A stretch of 64,000 bases of DNA from Gaetbulibacter sp. 4G1 (GCF_002741945.1 NZ_MDVN01000023.1:62001-126000), one strand, 5' to 3'; counted from the first letter of the stretch, positions 1 to 9,106 are shown. Numbers and translations are program-made. Notes: generated by a model from the letters alone, not told the origin.

Positions 1-289
1 AATAATAAGAACGCTCCACATAACCAATCTCTTTTGGTAAATAATCATTCTCACAAGGATTAAAACTAGCAAAAACACGGTTATGATGAAAAATATTTTT
101 TATAGCATCATAATTTAAATTGAATTTAAAATTAGTATGACACCAAACAATATAATCTTCAGAAGAAATGCTACTAACATCCATAATAACTTGAGTTATA
201 TTTTTACCCACAAATTCGTGTAAAATAGTGCGCTTGTTAGCATCAATAATTTGCACAACCCTATAATTGGTATGTAAAACAAATATCAT
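1..289 (-). CDS. N-terminal part of an unidentified polysaccharide-locus protein, cut by the window edge
   Basis: Reading leftwards from an ATG at 289, an open frame runs without a stop to the window edge and gives 96 residues starting MIFVLHTNYRVVQIIDANKR. The start codon overlaps the TGA of the upstream gene (ATGA), so the two are translationally coupled and the frame is real. I see no signal peptide or membrane segment. The Bacteroidota polysaccharide context and general look suggest the N-terminus of a glycosyltransferase-like protein, but the catalytic part lies outside the window and I do not assign a function. Confidence 0.7.
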   Translation of the reverse strand, partial: MIFVLHTNYRVVQIIDANKRTILHEFVGKNITQVIMDVSSISSEDYIVWCHTNFKFNLNYDAIKNIFHHNRVFASFNPCENDYLPKEIGYVERSYY

Positions 290-1248
290 ACTTCTATATG
301 TTCAAACTTAGTTTGCCCTACTATTGCTGCATATTTAGAGAAACTACTATTGTACATTTTATCTGCTTTTAAAAAATAAATAATTTCACTATTTCCTAGC
401 ATAAAAAAGTCTATTAATGTTTTTAAATGCCCTTGTATATTTTCATCTTTTTCAAAATTATCCATATGCAAAGGCTGCCCTCCTTCTATTGCTTTTATAT
501 TACTATTTGAAGTTATATAATTTATAAAATTTATACTATCTGAAAAAACATAAGCTTGTTTATTAAGTACTTTTGTTTTGTTTTTAATTACAGATAACAA
601 ATAAACCTGAAGCTTTTCTTTTTCATTTTCTGAAAGCACATTAGTTGTTGTATCCTTAAAATCTCCCATTATGCTAGTAAATCGTAAATGAAATGCTATA
701 TATGATTCTGTTGATACTTCTTCTAATTTTTTGTTTAAAAAATCACTCTTTTTAAATAAACTATTAAAATCGTTTCTCCATTTTGTTTCTAACTCTAGAT
801 TAGTTAAATCTGAAAAAGTAGATGTCGAGTAATCAATATTTGCATATACATAAAATGTATCTGCCTTAGATTGCTTAATAATTTCTAATGGTTTAGTATT
901 AAAATTGTTAACTAAATACAGTAATTTTGTTTTAAACGGATGCCACTTTATTTGATTGTTTTTTAGCTTCCAATCTAAATCTGCAGGTTCAAGTAATGTT
1001 TCTAACTTAAAAGGGTGGCTAAACAAAATATAAAAATCGTAATCTAACGTTTTAGCAATTTGGTAAAAAGATATGATACCTTTTAATCTATCAACTAATC
1101 CGCCATGATTTATAACTCCATCAAAACAAACAATAATTTTTTTCTTTTCTGCTGAGTTGTTTAAACTAAAATATTTTAAATAGTGAAATAAAAGCAAATA
1201 CTTTTTTTGCAAATAACTAACTTGTTTTTTTATACTTTTCAAAGACAT
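286..1248 (-). CDS. Putative glycosyltransferase with fucosyltransferase-like motifs
   Basis: The 320-residue protein has no signal peptide. An N-terminal glycine-rich segment, GGLVDRLKG (about 49-57), resembles the donor-side loop of GT-B fucosyltransferases. An HLRF motif near 187-190 resembles the H-x-R motif of the alpha-1,6/alpha-1,2 and O-fucosyltransferase superfamily, and the C-terminus has the pattern of that fold (a DFFMLGNS stretch, then SSFSKYA). It ends 2 bp before an adjacent GT4 gene upstream and overlaps the next gene by 4 bp. Nearby genes make a GDP-6-deoxy-hexose, so a fucosyl- or colitosyltransferase is plausible, but this is inference from weak motifs. Start at the ATG at 1248. 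Confidence 0.55.
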   Translation of the reverse strand: MSLKSIKKQVSYLQKKYLLLFHYLKYFSLNNSAEKKKIIVCFDGVINHGGLVDRLKGIISFYQIAKTLDYDFYILFSHPFKLETLLEPADLDWKLKNNQIKWHPFKTKLLYLVNNFNTKPLEIIKQSKADTFYVYANIDYSTSTFSDLTNLELETKWRNDFNSLFKKSDFLNKKLEEVSTESYIAFHLRFTSIMGDFKDTTTNVLSENEKEKLQVYLLSVIKNKTKVLNKQAYVFSDSINFINYITSNSNIKAIEGGQPLHMDNFEKDENIQGHLKTLIDFFMLGNSEIIYFLKADKMYNSSFSKYAAIVGQTKFEHIEV

Positions 1249-1250
1249 AG

Positions 1251-2405
1251 TTAGCTGTATATATTTAATACTGATTGGTAATAATCTATATTTTTTAATG
1301 CAAGTTTTTCTATATCGAATGTGGTTTCAATTTTTTTTCTAGCTTCATCTCCTATTTTAATACAAAGCGCTTTATTATTAAATAACTGAAGAATTTTTTT
1401 GCTATACTCTTCAATATTTGATGGATGTACCAAATAGCCATTTATACCATCATCAATTAATTCTTGCGCCCAGCCTATATTAGTATTAACAACAGGCTTA
1501 TTAAGCGCCATACTTTCTATAGTAACCATTCCTAAAGTTTCAGCAAAACTAGGAAACGCACACACATTTGCATCTTTAATATGGTTTTGTATTTCAGAAT
1601 ATGGTATTTTTCCTAAATAATTAACATTAACCTTTGCCTTTTCTGAAAAAACAGATTGCATCAGTGCAAAAGTAGATACTGTGCCTGTTTTAATGTCTGA
1701 TGAATCTCCTCCAATCAATTTTAATTTTGCATGAGGCTCTTTCTCCACAATTTTATTAAATATTTCAGCCAATTCTAAAACACCTTTTTTTCTAATAATA
1801 GTTCCTATATAAAGAATTGTTTTTTCTTCATATTCTTCTGGAGCAATATTAACAAAATGCTCTAATTGTAAACCATAATGAATGGTTTTAATTTTTTCTT
1901 TACTTAAACCAAAAATTTTGCGCGTTTCAATTCCAGCATAAGTGGTTGGTGCAATAAACGCATTTGCTTTTTTTAATGCTAGTTTTTCAAAAAGAAAGTT
2001 CTTGATTTTTTGTTTTCTATTATCTAGTTTACAAAAATAGGCATCACTACCATGAAATCGAATAACTAAAGGCACTTTAAAACTCATAAAAGCCGTAATA
2101 CCAGTCCAATCTGGAGCTTCAATCAAATCTATTTGATTTTCAATCACTATAGCATTTACATAATTTTGAATATGTTTTCTATAAAAATACCAAGTAAATA
2201 GTTTATAATTCTTCTTTTTTATTAAATGAATAGTCACCCCTTCGTCTTCAATAATCAAATCTTCTTTTTGATGGTATACAAAAACAGTAACCGGCATTCC
2301 TTTTTTTGCTAAAGTAACCGCTAAGTTTTTAATACTAGTTGCAATACCAGCTGCCTGCGTAACTTTTGAATGAGGATATTCTGATGTAATTAAACCAATA
2401 TGCAT
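1251..2405 (-). CDS. GT4-family glycosyltransferase
   Basis: This is a retaining GT-B enzyme that should transfer a nucleotide-activated sugar to a polysaccharide acceptor in the cytoplasm. The N-terminal half has the GT4 opening (MHIGLITSEYP, then GGIATSI-like AAGIATSIKNL). The C-terminal half has LYIGTIIRKKGV followed by the donor-binding stretch PSFAETLGMVTIESMALNKPV, which contains the E-x7-E pair. I prefer the ATG at 2405 over an ATG 27 bp upstream, because it overlaps the stop of the preceding gene by one base (TAATG) and puts the usual GT4 first strand at residue 2. Length is about 384 residues, normal for the family. Confidence 0.88.
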   Translation of the reverse strand: MHIGLITSEYPHSKVTQAAGIATSIKNLAVTLAKKGMPVTVFVYHQKEDLIIEDEGVTIHLIKKKNYKLFTWYFYRKHIQNYVNAIVIENQIDLIEAPDWTGITAFMSFKVPLVIRFHGSDAYFCKLDNRKQKIKNFLFEKLALKKANAFIAPTTYAGIETRKIFGLSKEKIKTIHYGLQLEHFVNIAPEEYEEKTILYIGTIIRKKGVLELAEIFNKIVEKEPHAKLKLIGGDSSDIKTGTVSTFALMQSVFSEKAKVNVNYLGKIPYSEIQNHIKDANVCAFPSFAETLGMVTIESMALNKPVVNTNIGWAQELIDDGINGYLVHPSNIEEYSKKILQLFNNKALCIKIGDEARKKIETTFDIEKLALKNIDYYQSVLNIYS

Positions 2406-3796
2406 TAAATAAGATTTTTTATGGCATTCCAAATATTCTCTGAAGCTTTAGTTGGTGTCTTTCCAGCTACAATCTCAAACCATTTTTTTCCTTCTTCAAC
2501 ATTTGATAACTTATTATCTAAAATTTGCTTTACTAAACTTTCTAAACCCTTTTTATTAGTGCAAAAAATAGCAGCTTTATCACTCGGCATGCTTCTAAAA
2601 TGTACATATTTATAGTTTTGTCCAATATCTCGAATACCTTTTTTTAATTGAGGTTGTTCGTAATTATAATAAATACAAGGTTTATTATGAGCTACAAAAT
2701 CAAAAACCGTTGATGAACATACATTAGTTACAAACTCACTATATTCACAAACATTATAAAGCATTTTAAAATCTTCTTTGGCTGGCAAAACTTGATTCCA
2801 TTCACTTCCAACTTGCTTCCAAATGGGGTCTAAAACTTCAATAATATCTTTATTTGATTCAATTACTTTATTATATCTTGGTGTAAAATCCACAGGGCAT
2901 TTTCTATAAATAACTCCTAAATTTTCTCCTTTTTCATTTAAACTTCTAACAGCATTTACCAAATCTTCTAAATAGTATTGGTCTAAAGGTGATGTTGTTT
3001 CATCATCACCTGAATAACAAATATATTTTTTGTTCACATCTAGATTATTTTCTTTAAAAAAAACTTTTCGCGACTGCTTTAAATCTGCGTTATAATGAGG
3101 TTCAAATTGTGGGGTTCCTGTAACAAAAACTTGGTTTTCATTTATAAAGGGGTAATATTGCAACACTTGATCTTTCATTAAACTGCTCCAAACAAAATAA
3201 TAATCGGTTTCAACCACTTGCATTGCCTTTGGAACATTGTCCCAAGAATATACAAAAGCCACAGTTTGTATCCCCAAATCTTTAGCTGCTAATAAAGCAC
3301 TAATAGACTGTGTTGCTCGTTGTGTTGTACAAAATATCAAGTCTGGCTTATGGGTTTCTAATTGTGCTTTGCAATATAAATACTTAGGGTTTTTACGTTC
3401 TAATTCGTTTATCTTTTTTCTAATCCTTACAACACCTTTTTCTGAAGAATAGAATGAAATCAATAGCTTAATATATAAGCTCTTTAAAGTGTTTTTTAAT
3501 CCTTTATAATTAAATGGAAACTTATATGTAGGATAAACATCATCATTAAACTTTTTTCTAGACACGTTAAGTTCTATACGCTTTCTAGCTCTAGAATACA
3601 AAGGAGTTAGTGGATGAATTTTATGATTATCAATTTTCACTTCATTAAAACCTAAGTTATCTTTTAAAGAAAAAACTGTATTATTCCAGTACGTTATATC
3701 AAATCCTTTTTGTTCTCCTATAGATTTAAAATTTGTGAAAGCGAAATTTCTTAACCCTACACCATCAGGAAAAAAAACGAATATTTTCTTCTTCAT
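2405..3796 (-). CDS. Putative surface-carbohydrate glycosyl/glycerophospho-transferase (GT-B-like)
   Basis: The protein has 463 residues and no signal peptide. It opens with KKKIFVFFPDGVGLRNF. The middle, KPDLIFCTTQRATQSISALLAA followed by VAFVYSWDNVPKAM, and the C-terminal stretch with FVTNVCSSTVFDFVAHNKPC look like the two Rossmann halves of a GT-B enzyme. The closest known shapes are UDP-glycosyltransferases or CDP-glycerol transferases of the TagF type. The SSTVFDF motif matches the donor-site serine region of such enzymes. It lies 12 bp from neuB in the same operon, so it may act on the nonulosonic acid or its acceptor. The exact donor cannot be read from the sequence. Confidence 0.6.
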   Translation of the reverse strand: MKKKIFVFFPDGVGLRNFAFTNFKSIGEQKGFDITYWNNTVFSLKDNLGFNEVKIDNHKIHPLTPLYSRARKRIELNVSRKKFNDDVYPTYKFPFNYKGLKNTLKSLYIKLLISFYSSEKGVVRIRKKINELERKNPKYLYCKAQLETHKPDLIFCTTQRATQSISALLAAKDLGIQTVAFVYSWDNVPKAMQVVETDYYFVWSSLMKDQVLQYYPFINENQVFVTGTPQFEPHYNADLKQSRKVFFKENNLDVNKKYICYSGDDETTSPLDQYYLEDLVNAVRSLNEKGENLGVIYRKCPVDFTPRYNKVIESNKDIIEVLDPIWKQVGSEWNQVLPAKEDFKMLYNVCEYSEFVTNVCSSTVFDFVAHNKPCIYYNYEQPQLKKGIRDIGQNYKYVHFRSMPSDKAAIFCTNKKGLESLVKQILDNKLSNVEEGKKWFEIVAGKTPTKASENIWNAIKNLI

Positions 3797-3808
3797 TCCT
3801 AAATGATT

Positions 3809-4684
3809 TTAACCTTTTTTATTTTTTAATTTATCACGTTGTACTTGCTCAATAGGTAATACATCTTGACTTTTAAAATTTAAAGCTTTATAAACTGCAT
3901 TTAAATCTCTAGATAATTTACGCAAACCCATTGGTTCTAGAGATGCAGCATGGTCTGTTCCTTTCCAAGTTCTATCAATAGTGTAGTGTCTTTCAATAAT
4001 ATTTGCACCTAAAGTAAATGCAGCAACATCTACAGCAATGCCTAAATGATGCCCAGAAAAACCAATATGCTTTACTTCATTTCTATATTTATCTAACAAC
4101 AACTTAATATCTAAAAGGCATACATCTTCAAAAGGAACTGGATAACCAGATGTGCAATTATATAGTACTAAATCTTTATTTCTGTTATGTTTTTTAAAAA
4201 GTTGGACCAAATCTTCAATTTCATTTTTTGTGGTCATTCCTGTAGAAATATGAAGCTCTCCTTCATAATTTCCACATAACCATTCTAGCATAGCAATATT
4301 GTTATTACAAGCTGACGGAATTTTAATAAAACTTGGTTTTAATGATGTTATTTCTTTTGCTGAAGTCACATCCCAAACTGATGTTGAATAGGTTATCCCA
4401 ATATCTTCACAATACGCTTTAAGCTCTCTATGTTGATTTACATCAAACTCTAAAAACTCGCGATGGGCACCATAAGTTTCTCCATAGGAATTGGATGGAT
4501 TTGGATGTGGTTGATTGTATTGCTCTTCGGTTAATAGCTCTTTATTATTTCGTTTTTGAAATTTAACTGCATCTGCATTACAAAATATCTTAGCTACTTT
4601 AATAAGTTCTTTAGCTATTTCTATATCGCCTTTATGATTACAACCTATTTCGGCAATTATGTATGGTTTTTTATATGAAGTCAT
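3809..4684 (-). CDS. neuB: N-acylneuraminate (sialic acid-family) synthase lacking the SAF domain
   Basis: Enzymes of this family condense phosphoenolpyruvate with ManNAc, a related hexose or its 6-phosphate to make a nine-carbon nonulosonic acid. The TIM-barrel signature is clear: AEIGCNHKG (11-19), DAVKFQK, STSVWD, FIKIPSA, HISTGM, YNCTSGYPVP, GFSGHHLG and ERHYTIDRTWKGTDHAASLEP. At 291 residues it ends soon after the barrel. Usual NeuB/SpsE proteins have about 340-350 residues because of a C-terminal SAF (antifreeze-like) domain, which is absent here. It is 21 bp downstream of the neuA-phosphatase fusion, so the two clearly work together. Whether the product is Neu5Ac, KDN or another nonulosonate is open. 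Confidence 0.9.
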   Translation of the reverse strand: MTSYKKPYIIAEIGCNHKGDIEIAKELIKVAKIFCNADAVKFQKRNNKELLTEEQYNQPHPNPSNSYGETYGAHREFLEFDVNQHRELKAYCEDIGITYSTSVWDVTSAKEITSLKPSFIKIPSACNNNIAMLEWLCGNYEGELHISTGMTTKNEIEDLVQLFKKHNRNKDLVLYNCTSGYPVPFEDVCLLDIKLLLDKYRNEVKHIGFSGHHLGIAVDVAAFTLGANIIERHYTIDRTWKGTDHAASLEPMGLRKLSRDLNAVYKALNFKSQDVLPIEQVQRDKLKNKKG

Positions 4685-4705
4685 GTTTCTATTTGGGGTA
4701 CTCTA

Positions 4706-5860
4706 TTAAAATCTTTTATTGTAATTCATTATAAATTGACAAGCTTCGCGAATAGCGCCTGCTCCAGAGTTTTTTGAAAGCACAACATCTGCATACTGTT
4801 TTACAACATCCGTAGCATTATTTGGTGCTAAAGACCAACCAACACTACAAATATTAGTTAAATCATTTACATCATCTCCTAAATAAGCCACGTTATTAAT
4901 TGAGATATTTTCTTGAATTAGAATGTTTTTAAGCAATGTATATTTATCTTTTACACCTAAATAAGTATTTTCAATCTTCAATTTTTCCATACGTTTAGAA
5001 ACAAGTTCAGAATTCTCAGAAGTCATTATCATTATTTTCACATTAAACTGACGCAGAATTTCTAACCCCATACCGTCTCGCATATCAAAGCTTTTAGTAT
5101 GCTCTCCATCTTTTGTGTAAGTTATTGTTCCGTCTGTAAAAACACCATCAACATCTAAAACTAAATGTGTGATTTGTCTAGATTCTTTTGCTTCTTTTTG
5201 GCGGTTAATTAATAACTGTTCAACAATAGTCCAATCGCTTTCAGAATCAATTTCGTGCATAGATTCTTCTGGCATTTTTACTAAAGCAATATTATTACTA
5301 ACTCTATTTTTACTTTCTTTCAGTGCCTCTTTGGTTGTTATATAAACGGCGCCATTTTCTACTAATAACCCATCAAAATCTTGTCTCCTAGGACGATTAT
5401 TAATATTATAATTGGCAGGTGTCCCATCTTCATTCCATGTAAATCTGTGTGTATTTACCACCGTTAATACAGAATCATAATCGTCATTTAGTTTATCTAA
5501 ACAAGCATTAATATCATCCTTTTTTGTAAATGGAGATGTAGCTTGAAGCAAACAAAACACATCAAAATCGTAATTTATAAATTCTGAAAATTCTAACATA
5601 GCAAATTCTGTTGAAGCGGTATCGCTTGCACTTTCTTCACTTCTTAAAAGTGCTTTTACTTTATTTGTCCAATGGTATTCATTATTTATAAAATCGATAA
5701 CGTCTTGATCGTCTGTATATACGTAAACACAATCTAAATCAGAAAAAATAGCCTCGCCTAAAACCCATGTAAACAATGGTCTACCAACCATTTTTCGTTT
5801 ATTTTTTCCAACAATACCTTTTGAACCTTTTCTTAAAGGAATAAATCCTATTTTTTTCAT
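4706..5860 (-). CDS. neuA: CMP-nonulosonate cytidylyltransferase fused to a KdsC-like HAD phosphatase
   Basis: The protein has two domains in 384 residues. Residues 1-220 are a CMP-sialate synthetase: IPLRKGSKGIVGKN at 7-20, then LLQATSPF, NRPRRQD and ENGAVYIT, all typical of CTP-binding NeuA. Residues 228-384 are a C0-type HAD phosphatase of the KdsC/KDN-9-phosphatase group, with LDVDGVFTDG (Asp236 nucleophile and Asp238), MTSENS, KDKYTLL and GDDVND (328-333). The same domain order is known in animal CMAS, and separate KDN-9-P phosphatases are known in Bacteroides. The fusion suggests that NeuB makes a 9-phosphate which this protein dephosphorylates and activates with CTP. That is inference. 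ATG at 5860. Confidence 0.9.
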   Translation of the reverse strand: MKKIGFIPLRKGSKGIVGKNKRKMVGRPLFTWVLGEAIFSDLDCVYVYTDDQDVIDFINNEYHWTNKVKALLRSEESASDTASTEFAMLEFSEFINYDFDVFCLLQATSPFTKKDDINACLDKLNDDYDSVLTVVNTHRFTWNEDGTPANYNINNRPRRQDFDGLLVENGAVYITTKEALKESKNRVSNNIALVKMPEESMHEIDSESDWTIVEQLLINRQKEAKESRQITHLVLDVDGVFTDGTITYTKDGEHTKSFDMRDGMGLEILRQFNVKIMIMTSENSELVSKRMEKLKIENTYLGVKDKYTLLKNILIQENISINNVAYLGDDVNDLTNICSVGWSLAPNNATDVVKQYADVVLSKNSGAGAIREACQFIMNYNKRF

Positions 5861-5893
5861 TTATTAGATAGAATAAAATTATATAACAATAGC

Positions 5894-5909
5894 TAAAATA
5901 CGTATTTTA
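5894..5909. other. 16-bp perfect palindrome between colD-like and neuA genes
   Basis: TAAAATACGTATTTTA is identical on both strands. It lies in the 83-bp gap between the dehydratase gene and neuA, one of the larger gaps in this tightly packed part of the locus. It could be a hairpin in the mRNA or an operator. AT-rich palindromes of this size also arise by chance, and nothing else marks a regulator site. Confidence 0.35.
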
Positions 5910-5943
5910 CAGATGATTATTGGGCTTTAACCAAAAAGCATTA

Positions 5944-7104
5944 TTAGAAACTTAATACATCTCTTAAATGATTTATTTCCTTTTCTAATAATATTTGATG
6001 ATTCCCAACAAAAAAACCGTGTTCATCTATATATTTTGCATTAGTCATTTCTCCAAAAACTTCATAATCAAAATACTTTAACACATCATTTTTTGTAAAA
6101 TCTCCAGTTACAATAGGTCTGCAATCTATATTATTTTCAATTAACAAATCAATTACTTCTTTGCGTTTTAATTTTGATTCTGGCTTTATAATTAAACTAA
6201 AGCCAAACCAACTACTATTGTCTATATTTTTTTGAATGTAATAATCTTTATGATCTTTAAATAGGTTAACAAAATACTCAGCATTTGCTCTTCTATGTTT
6301 TAAAAAACTCGGTAGCTTTTTTAGCTGCTCTACTCCTATTGCTCCACTCATTTCCACTGGTCTTACATTATAACCTGGTAAAACAAAACGAAAAGATTCT
6401 GTAAACCAATCATCACTTTTATTTGACACTTGATTTTCCTTAGGCAAATGTCGTGTCCACCCATGTGCTCTTAAACTAATAAGTACATGATACAATTCTT
6501 CATCATCAGTAACAATTAAACCCCCTTCCATAGTTGCCATATGGTGAGAGAAAAAAGTAGAAAATGTCCCCATAATACCAAATGTACCTGTTTGCTTCCC
6601 TTTATATTCGGCTCCCATAGACTCACAATTGTCTTCTAACAACAAAATATCTTTATCACCAATAATAGTAGTAATAGCTTCAAAATCATTAGGATTTCCT
6701 AAAAGATTTACAGCAAAAATCATTTTTGTTTTATCTGTTACAGCCTGTTCTAATTGTTCTAGATCGAAATTAAGTGTTTGTAAATCGACATCTACAAACT
6801 TTAATTTTAAACCGTATTGATATAATGGATAATACGTTGTAGACCATGATACTGCGGGTACGATAACCTCATCGCCTCGTTTTAATTTTGGTGCTTTTGT
6901 ATAAAATAAGGCTGCCACAGCCAATAAATTAGCTGATGATCCAGAATTAACCATTACACAATGCCTTGCGCCAGCAAAAGCTGCAAATTCATTTTCAAAT
7001 TGCTCTACATGTTTACCCATGGTATACATATCACTAGCTATAACATTATTTATAGCTTCTATTTCTTTATCATCCCATGTTGTAGTAGCTAATGGATATT
7101 TCAT
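5944..7104 (-). CDS. colD: ColD-like PLP-dependent GDP-4-keto-6-deoxymannose 3-dehydratase
   Basis: The protein belongs to the DegT/DnrJ/EryC1/StrS fold (386 residues), with MVNSGSSANLLA (51-62), a PLP-site LLLEDNCESMGAEYKG (153-168) and the strand GTFSTFFSHHMATMEGG. At the place where aminotransferases of this family carry the PLP-binding lysine, it has His-His (187-188). In E. coli ColD and CDP-sugar E1 dehydrases a histidine in this place acts as catalytic base, and the enzyme removes the 3-hydroxyl instead of transferring an amino group. The next two genes upstream are gmd and a GDP-fucose-synthase homologue, the exact partners needed for GDP-L-colitose. The start overlaps the upstream gene by 4 bp (ATGA). 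Substrate specificity is inferred from the His and the neighbours. Confidence 0.82.
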   Translation of the reverse strand: MKYPLATTTWDDKEIEAINNVIASDMYTMGKHVEQFENEFAAFAGARHCVMVNSGSSANLLAVAALFYTKAPKLKRGDEVIVPAVSWSTTYYPLYQYGLKLKFVDVDLQTLNFDLEQLEQAVTDKTKMIFAVNLLGNPNDFEAITTIIGDKDILLLEDNCESMGAEYKGKQTGTFGIMGTFSTFFSHHMATMEGGLIVTDDEELYHVLISLRAHGWTRHLPKENQVSNKSDDWFTESFRFVLPGYNVRPVEMSGAIGVEQLKKLPSFLKHRRANAEYFVNLFKDHKDYYIQKNIDNSSWFGFSLIIKPESKLKRKEVIDLLIENNIDCRPIVTGDFTKNDVLKYFDYEVFGEMTNAKYIDEHGFFVGNHQILLEKEINHLRDVLSF

Positions 7105-8021
7105 CTTGTGATAGTATTTAAGTAATAATCGTATGTTAATTTGACACCTTCTTTCAAACTAGTTTTTGGGTGCCAACCAAAGATTTTTAATTTTGTATTA
7201 TCTATAAGCTTCTGCTTCATTCCAACGGGTTTTGACAAATCATGAATGAACCCTCCTTCAAAACCTATACTTTCAGCTATTGTTTTATAATATTCGTTAA
7301 TAGTATAATCTTTTCCTAAACCAACGTTAATATTTTGTGGCATTTTTTCAAAATTAGTAATTGCATAAAAAATAAAATCAGCCAAGTCTTGAGCATACAT
7401 AAACTCTCTTCTCGCTTCTCCATTTCCCCAAATAGAAATTGTTTTGTTTTTTTGAATTTTAGCTTCATGAATTTTTCTGATAACTGCTGGTAACATATGA
7501 GAATGCTTGGGAGAAAATTTATCATATTTCCCATATAGGTTACATGGAATCACAGTTTTATAATTAAAAAAACTATCTTCTTTATTAATATATTCACATA
7601 ATCGTGTTGTTACTATTTTTGCTAAAGCATAGCCTTCATTAGTAGGTTCTAATTCACCTTTAAGAATTAAACTTTCTTGTAACGGATTTATTGCTTCTCT
7701 AGGATACATACAAGAGCTTGATAAATTAATAAAGCGTTTTACTTTATTCTTTTTTGCTGCCATTATTATGTTTCTACCTATATCTAGATTCTTTATAAGA
7801 AAATTAACAGGATGTGCTATATTATCCTGAATACCTCCTACCAAACCTGCTGCATGAATAATAACATCTGGTTGGTGGGTTTTTATATAATTATCTACAG
7901 CTAAAAAATCTTCAAGATTAAGCGCTTTACGATTAGGAGCTATAATAGTATGAGTCTCTTGATTATAATCCAAGATATTCCTACCTACCATTCCATTACC
8001 TCCAGTTAAAAAAATAGTCAT
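7101..8021 (-). CDS. NAD(P)-dependent epimerase/reductase: GDP-L-colitose or GDP-L-fucose synthase
   Basis: This is an extended short-chain dehydrogenase of the Fcl/GMER family (306 residues). GGNGMVG at 7-13 binds NADP. SSSCMYP (101-107) holds the catalytic Ser and Cys, and YALAK (131-135) holds the Tyr and Lys. NLYGKYDKFSPKHSHMLPA has the conserved His region. Fcl converts GDP-4-keto-6-deoxymannose to GDP-L-fucose, while its close relative ColC does the same C5 epimerisation and C4 reduction on the 3-deoxy intermediate to give GDP-L-colitose. Because a ColD-like gene follows with a 4-bp overlap, the ColC role is favoured, but I cannot separate the two by sequence. It may serve both pathways. 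Confidence 0.85.
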   Translation of the reverse strand: MTIFLTGGNGMVGRNILDYNQETHTIIAPNRKALNLEDFLAVDNYIKTHQPDVIIHAAGLVGGIQDNIAHPVNFLIKNLDIGRNIIMAAKKNKVKRFINLSSSCMYPREAINPLQESLILKGELEPTNEGYALAKIVTTRLCEYINKEDSFFNYKTVIPCNLYGKYDKFSPKHSHMLPAVIRKIHEAKIQKNKTISIWGNGEARREFMYAQDLADFIFYAITNFEKMPQNINVGLGKDYTINEYYKTIAESIGFEGGFIHDLSKPVGMKQKLIDNTKLKIFGWHPKTSLKEGVKLTYDYYLNTITR

Positions 8022-8026
8022 AGATT

Positions 8027-9091
8027 TTATTTACTATTAAACTTTAATACATGTTTTAAATCATGTTCCATCATTATTTTCACTAATCCTTCAAAAGAGG
8101 TTTTATTTGGGTTCCATCCTAGGTTTTTCTTTGCTTTTGCAGGGTTTCCTAATAAGGTTTCGACTTCTGCTAAACGATAGTAATTTGGATCTATCTCAAT
8201 AAGTATTCTACCCGTTTTTGAACAAATCCCTTTTTCATTTTCATTATTACCTTCCCATTTTAGTTTAATTCCAGCCTCGGCAAAAGCTAACTCACAAAAC
8301 TCCCTTACTGTATGTTGTTCTCCAGTACCAATAACATAATCTTCTGGTATTTCTTGCTGTAACATAAGCCACATACACTCTACATAATCTTTAGCATAAC
8401 CCCAATCTCTTTTTGCTCCCAGATTACCTAAATATAGCTTATCTTGAATACCATGTGCAATTCGTGCTGCTGCTAACGTTATTTTTCTAGTTACAAACGT
8501 TTCTCCTCTTCTTTCCGATTCGTGGTTAAATAGAATTCCATTTACAGCATACATTCCATAAGATTCTCTATAGTTTTTAGTAATCCAAAACGCATAAAGT
8601 TTTGCTACGCCATAAGGTGAGCGTGGGTAAAAAGGAGTCGTTTCGGTTTGCGGTGTTTCTTGAACTTTACCATACAACTCTGAAGTTGATGCTTGATAAA
8701 TTTTTGTTTTATTTGATAAATTACAAATACGTACAGCTTCTAATAATTTTAATGTCCCAATACCATCTGTCTCTGCAGTATACTCTGGCATATCAAAAGA
8801 TACTTTTACGTGAGATTGTGCTGCTAAATTATAAATCTCATCTGGTTGAATTTCTTGAACTAATCGAATAAGATTAGTAGCATCAGTCATATCTCCATAA
8901 TGCAATTTTATATTTTGCCTTTTATGTAAATCTTTTAATAATGTATCTATATATAAATGTTCTATACGCTCTGTATTAAACGTAGAACTCCTTCTAATAA
9001 TACCATGTACTTCGTAACCTTTTTCTAACAGTAATTCCGCAAGATATGATCCGTCTTGACCATTTATTCCTGTTACTAGTGCTATTTTCAT
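8027..9091 (-). CDS. gmd: GDP-mannose 4,6-dehydratase
   Basis: The enzyme converts GDP-D-mannose to GDP-4-keto-6-deoxy-D-mannose, the branch point to GDP-fucose, colitose, perosamine and rhamnose. The 354 residues match the family along the whole length: [16 protein letters not shown] at the NADP site, [27 protein letters not shown], the catalytic [14 protein letters not shown] and YGVAKLYAF, and the [17 protein letters not shown] substrate loop. It lies 5 bp upstream of the epimerase/reductase, so the two are co-translated. A candidate internal promoter element precedes it. GDP-mannose synthesis (ManC/ManB) is not in the window. Confidence 0.96.
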   Translation of the reverse strand: MKIALVTGINGQDGSYLAELLLEKGYEVHGIIRRSSTFNTERIEHLYIDTLLKDLHKRQNIKLHYGDMTDATNLIRLVQEIQPDEIYNLAAQSHVKVSFDMPEYTAETDGIGTLKLLEAVRICNLSNKTKIYQASTSELYGKVQETPQTETTPFYPRSPYGVAKLYAFWITKNYRESYGMYAVNGILFNHESERRGETFVTRKITLAAARIAHGIQDKLYLGNLGAKRDWGYAKDYVECMWLMLQQEIPEDYVIGTGEQHTVREFCELAFAEAGIKLKWEGNNENEKGICSKTGRILIEIDPNYYRLAEVETLLGNPAKAKKNLGWNPNKTSFEGLVKIMMEHDLKHVLKFNSK

Positions 9092-9106
9092 AATCTATAA
9101 TTTATA

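Noticed and set aside
2406-2432. Upstream ATG for the GT4 gene ending at 1251
   Set aside because: It adds nine residues that do not fit the GT4 start and overlaps the previous gene, while the ATG at 2405 gives a TAATG junction.
5944-7104. Reading this gene as a perosamine or other sugar aminotransferase
   Set aside because: The PLP-lysine position is His-His, which is incompatible with the normal transamination mechanism of that family.
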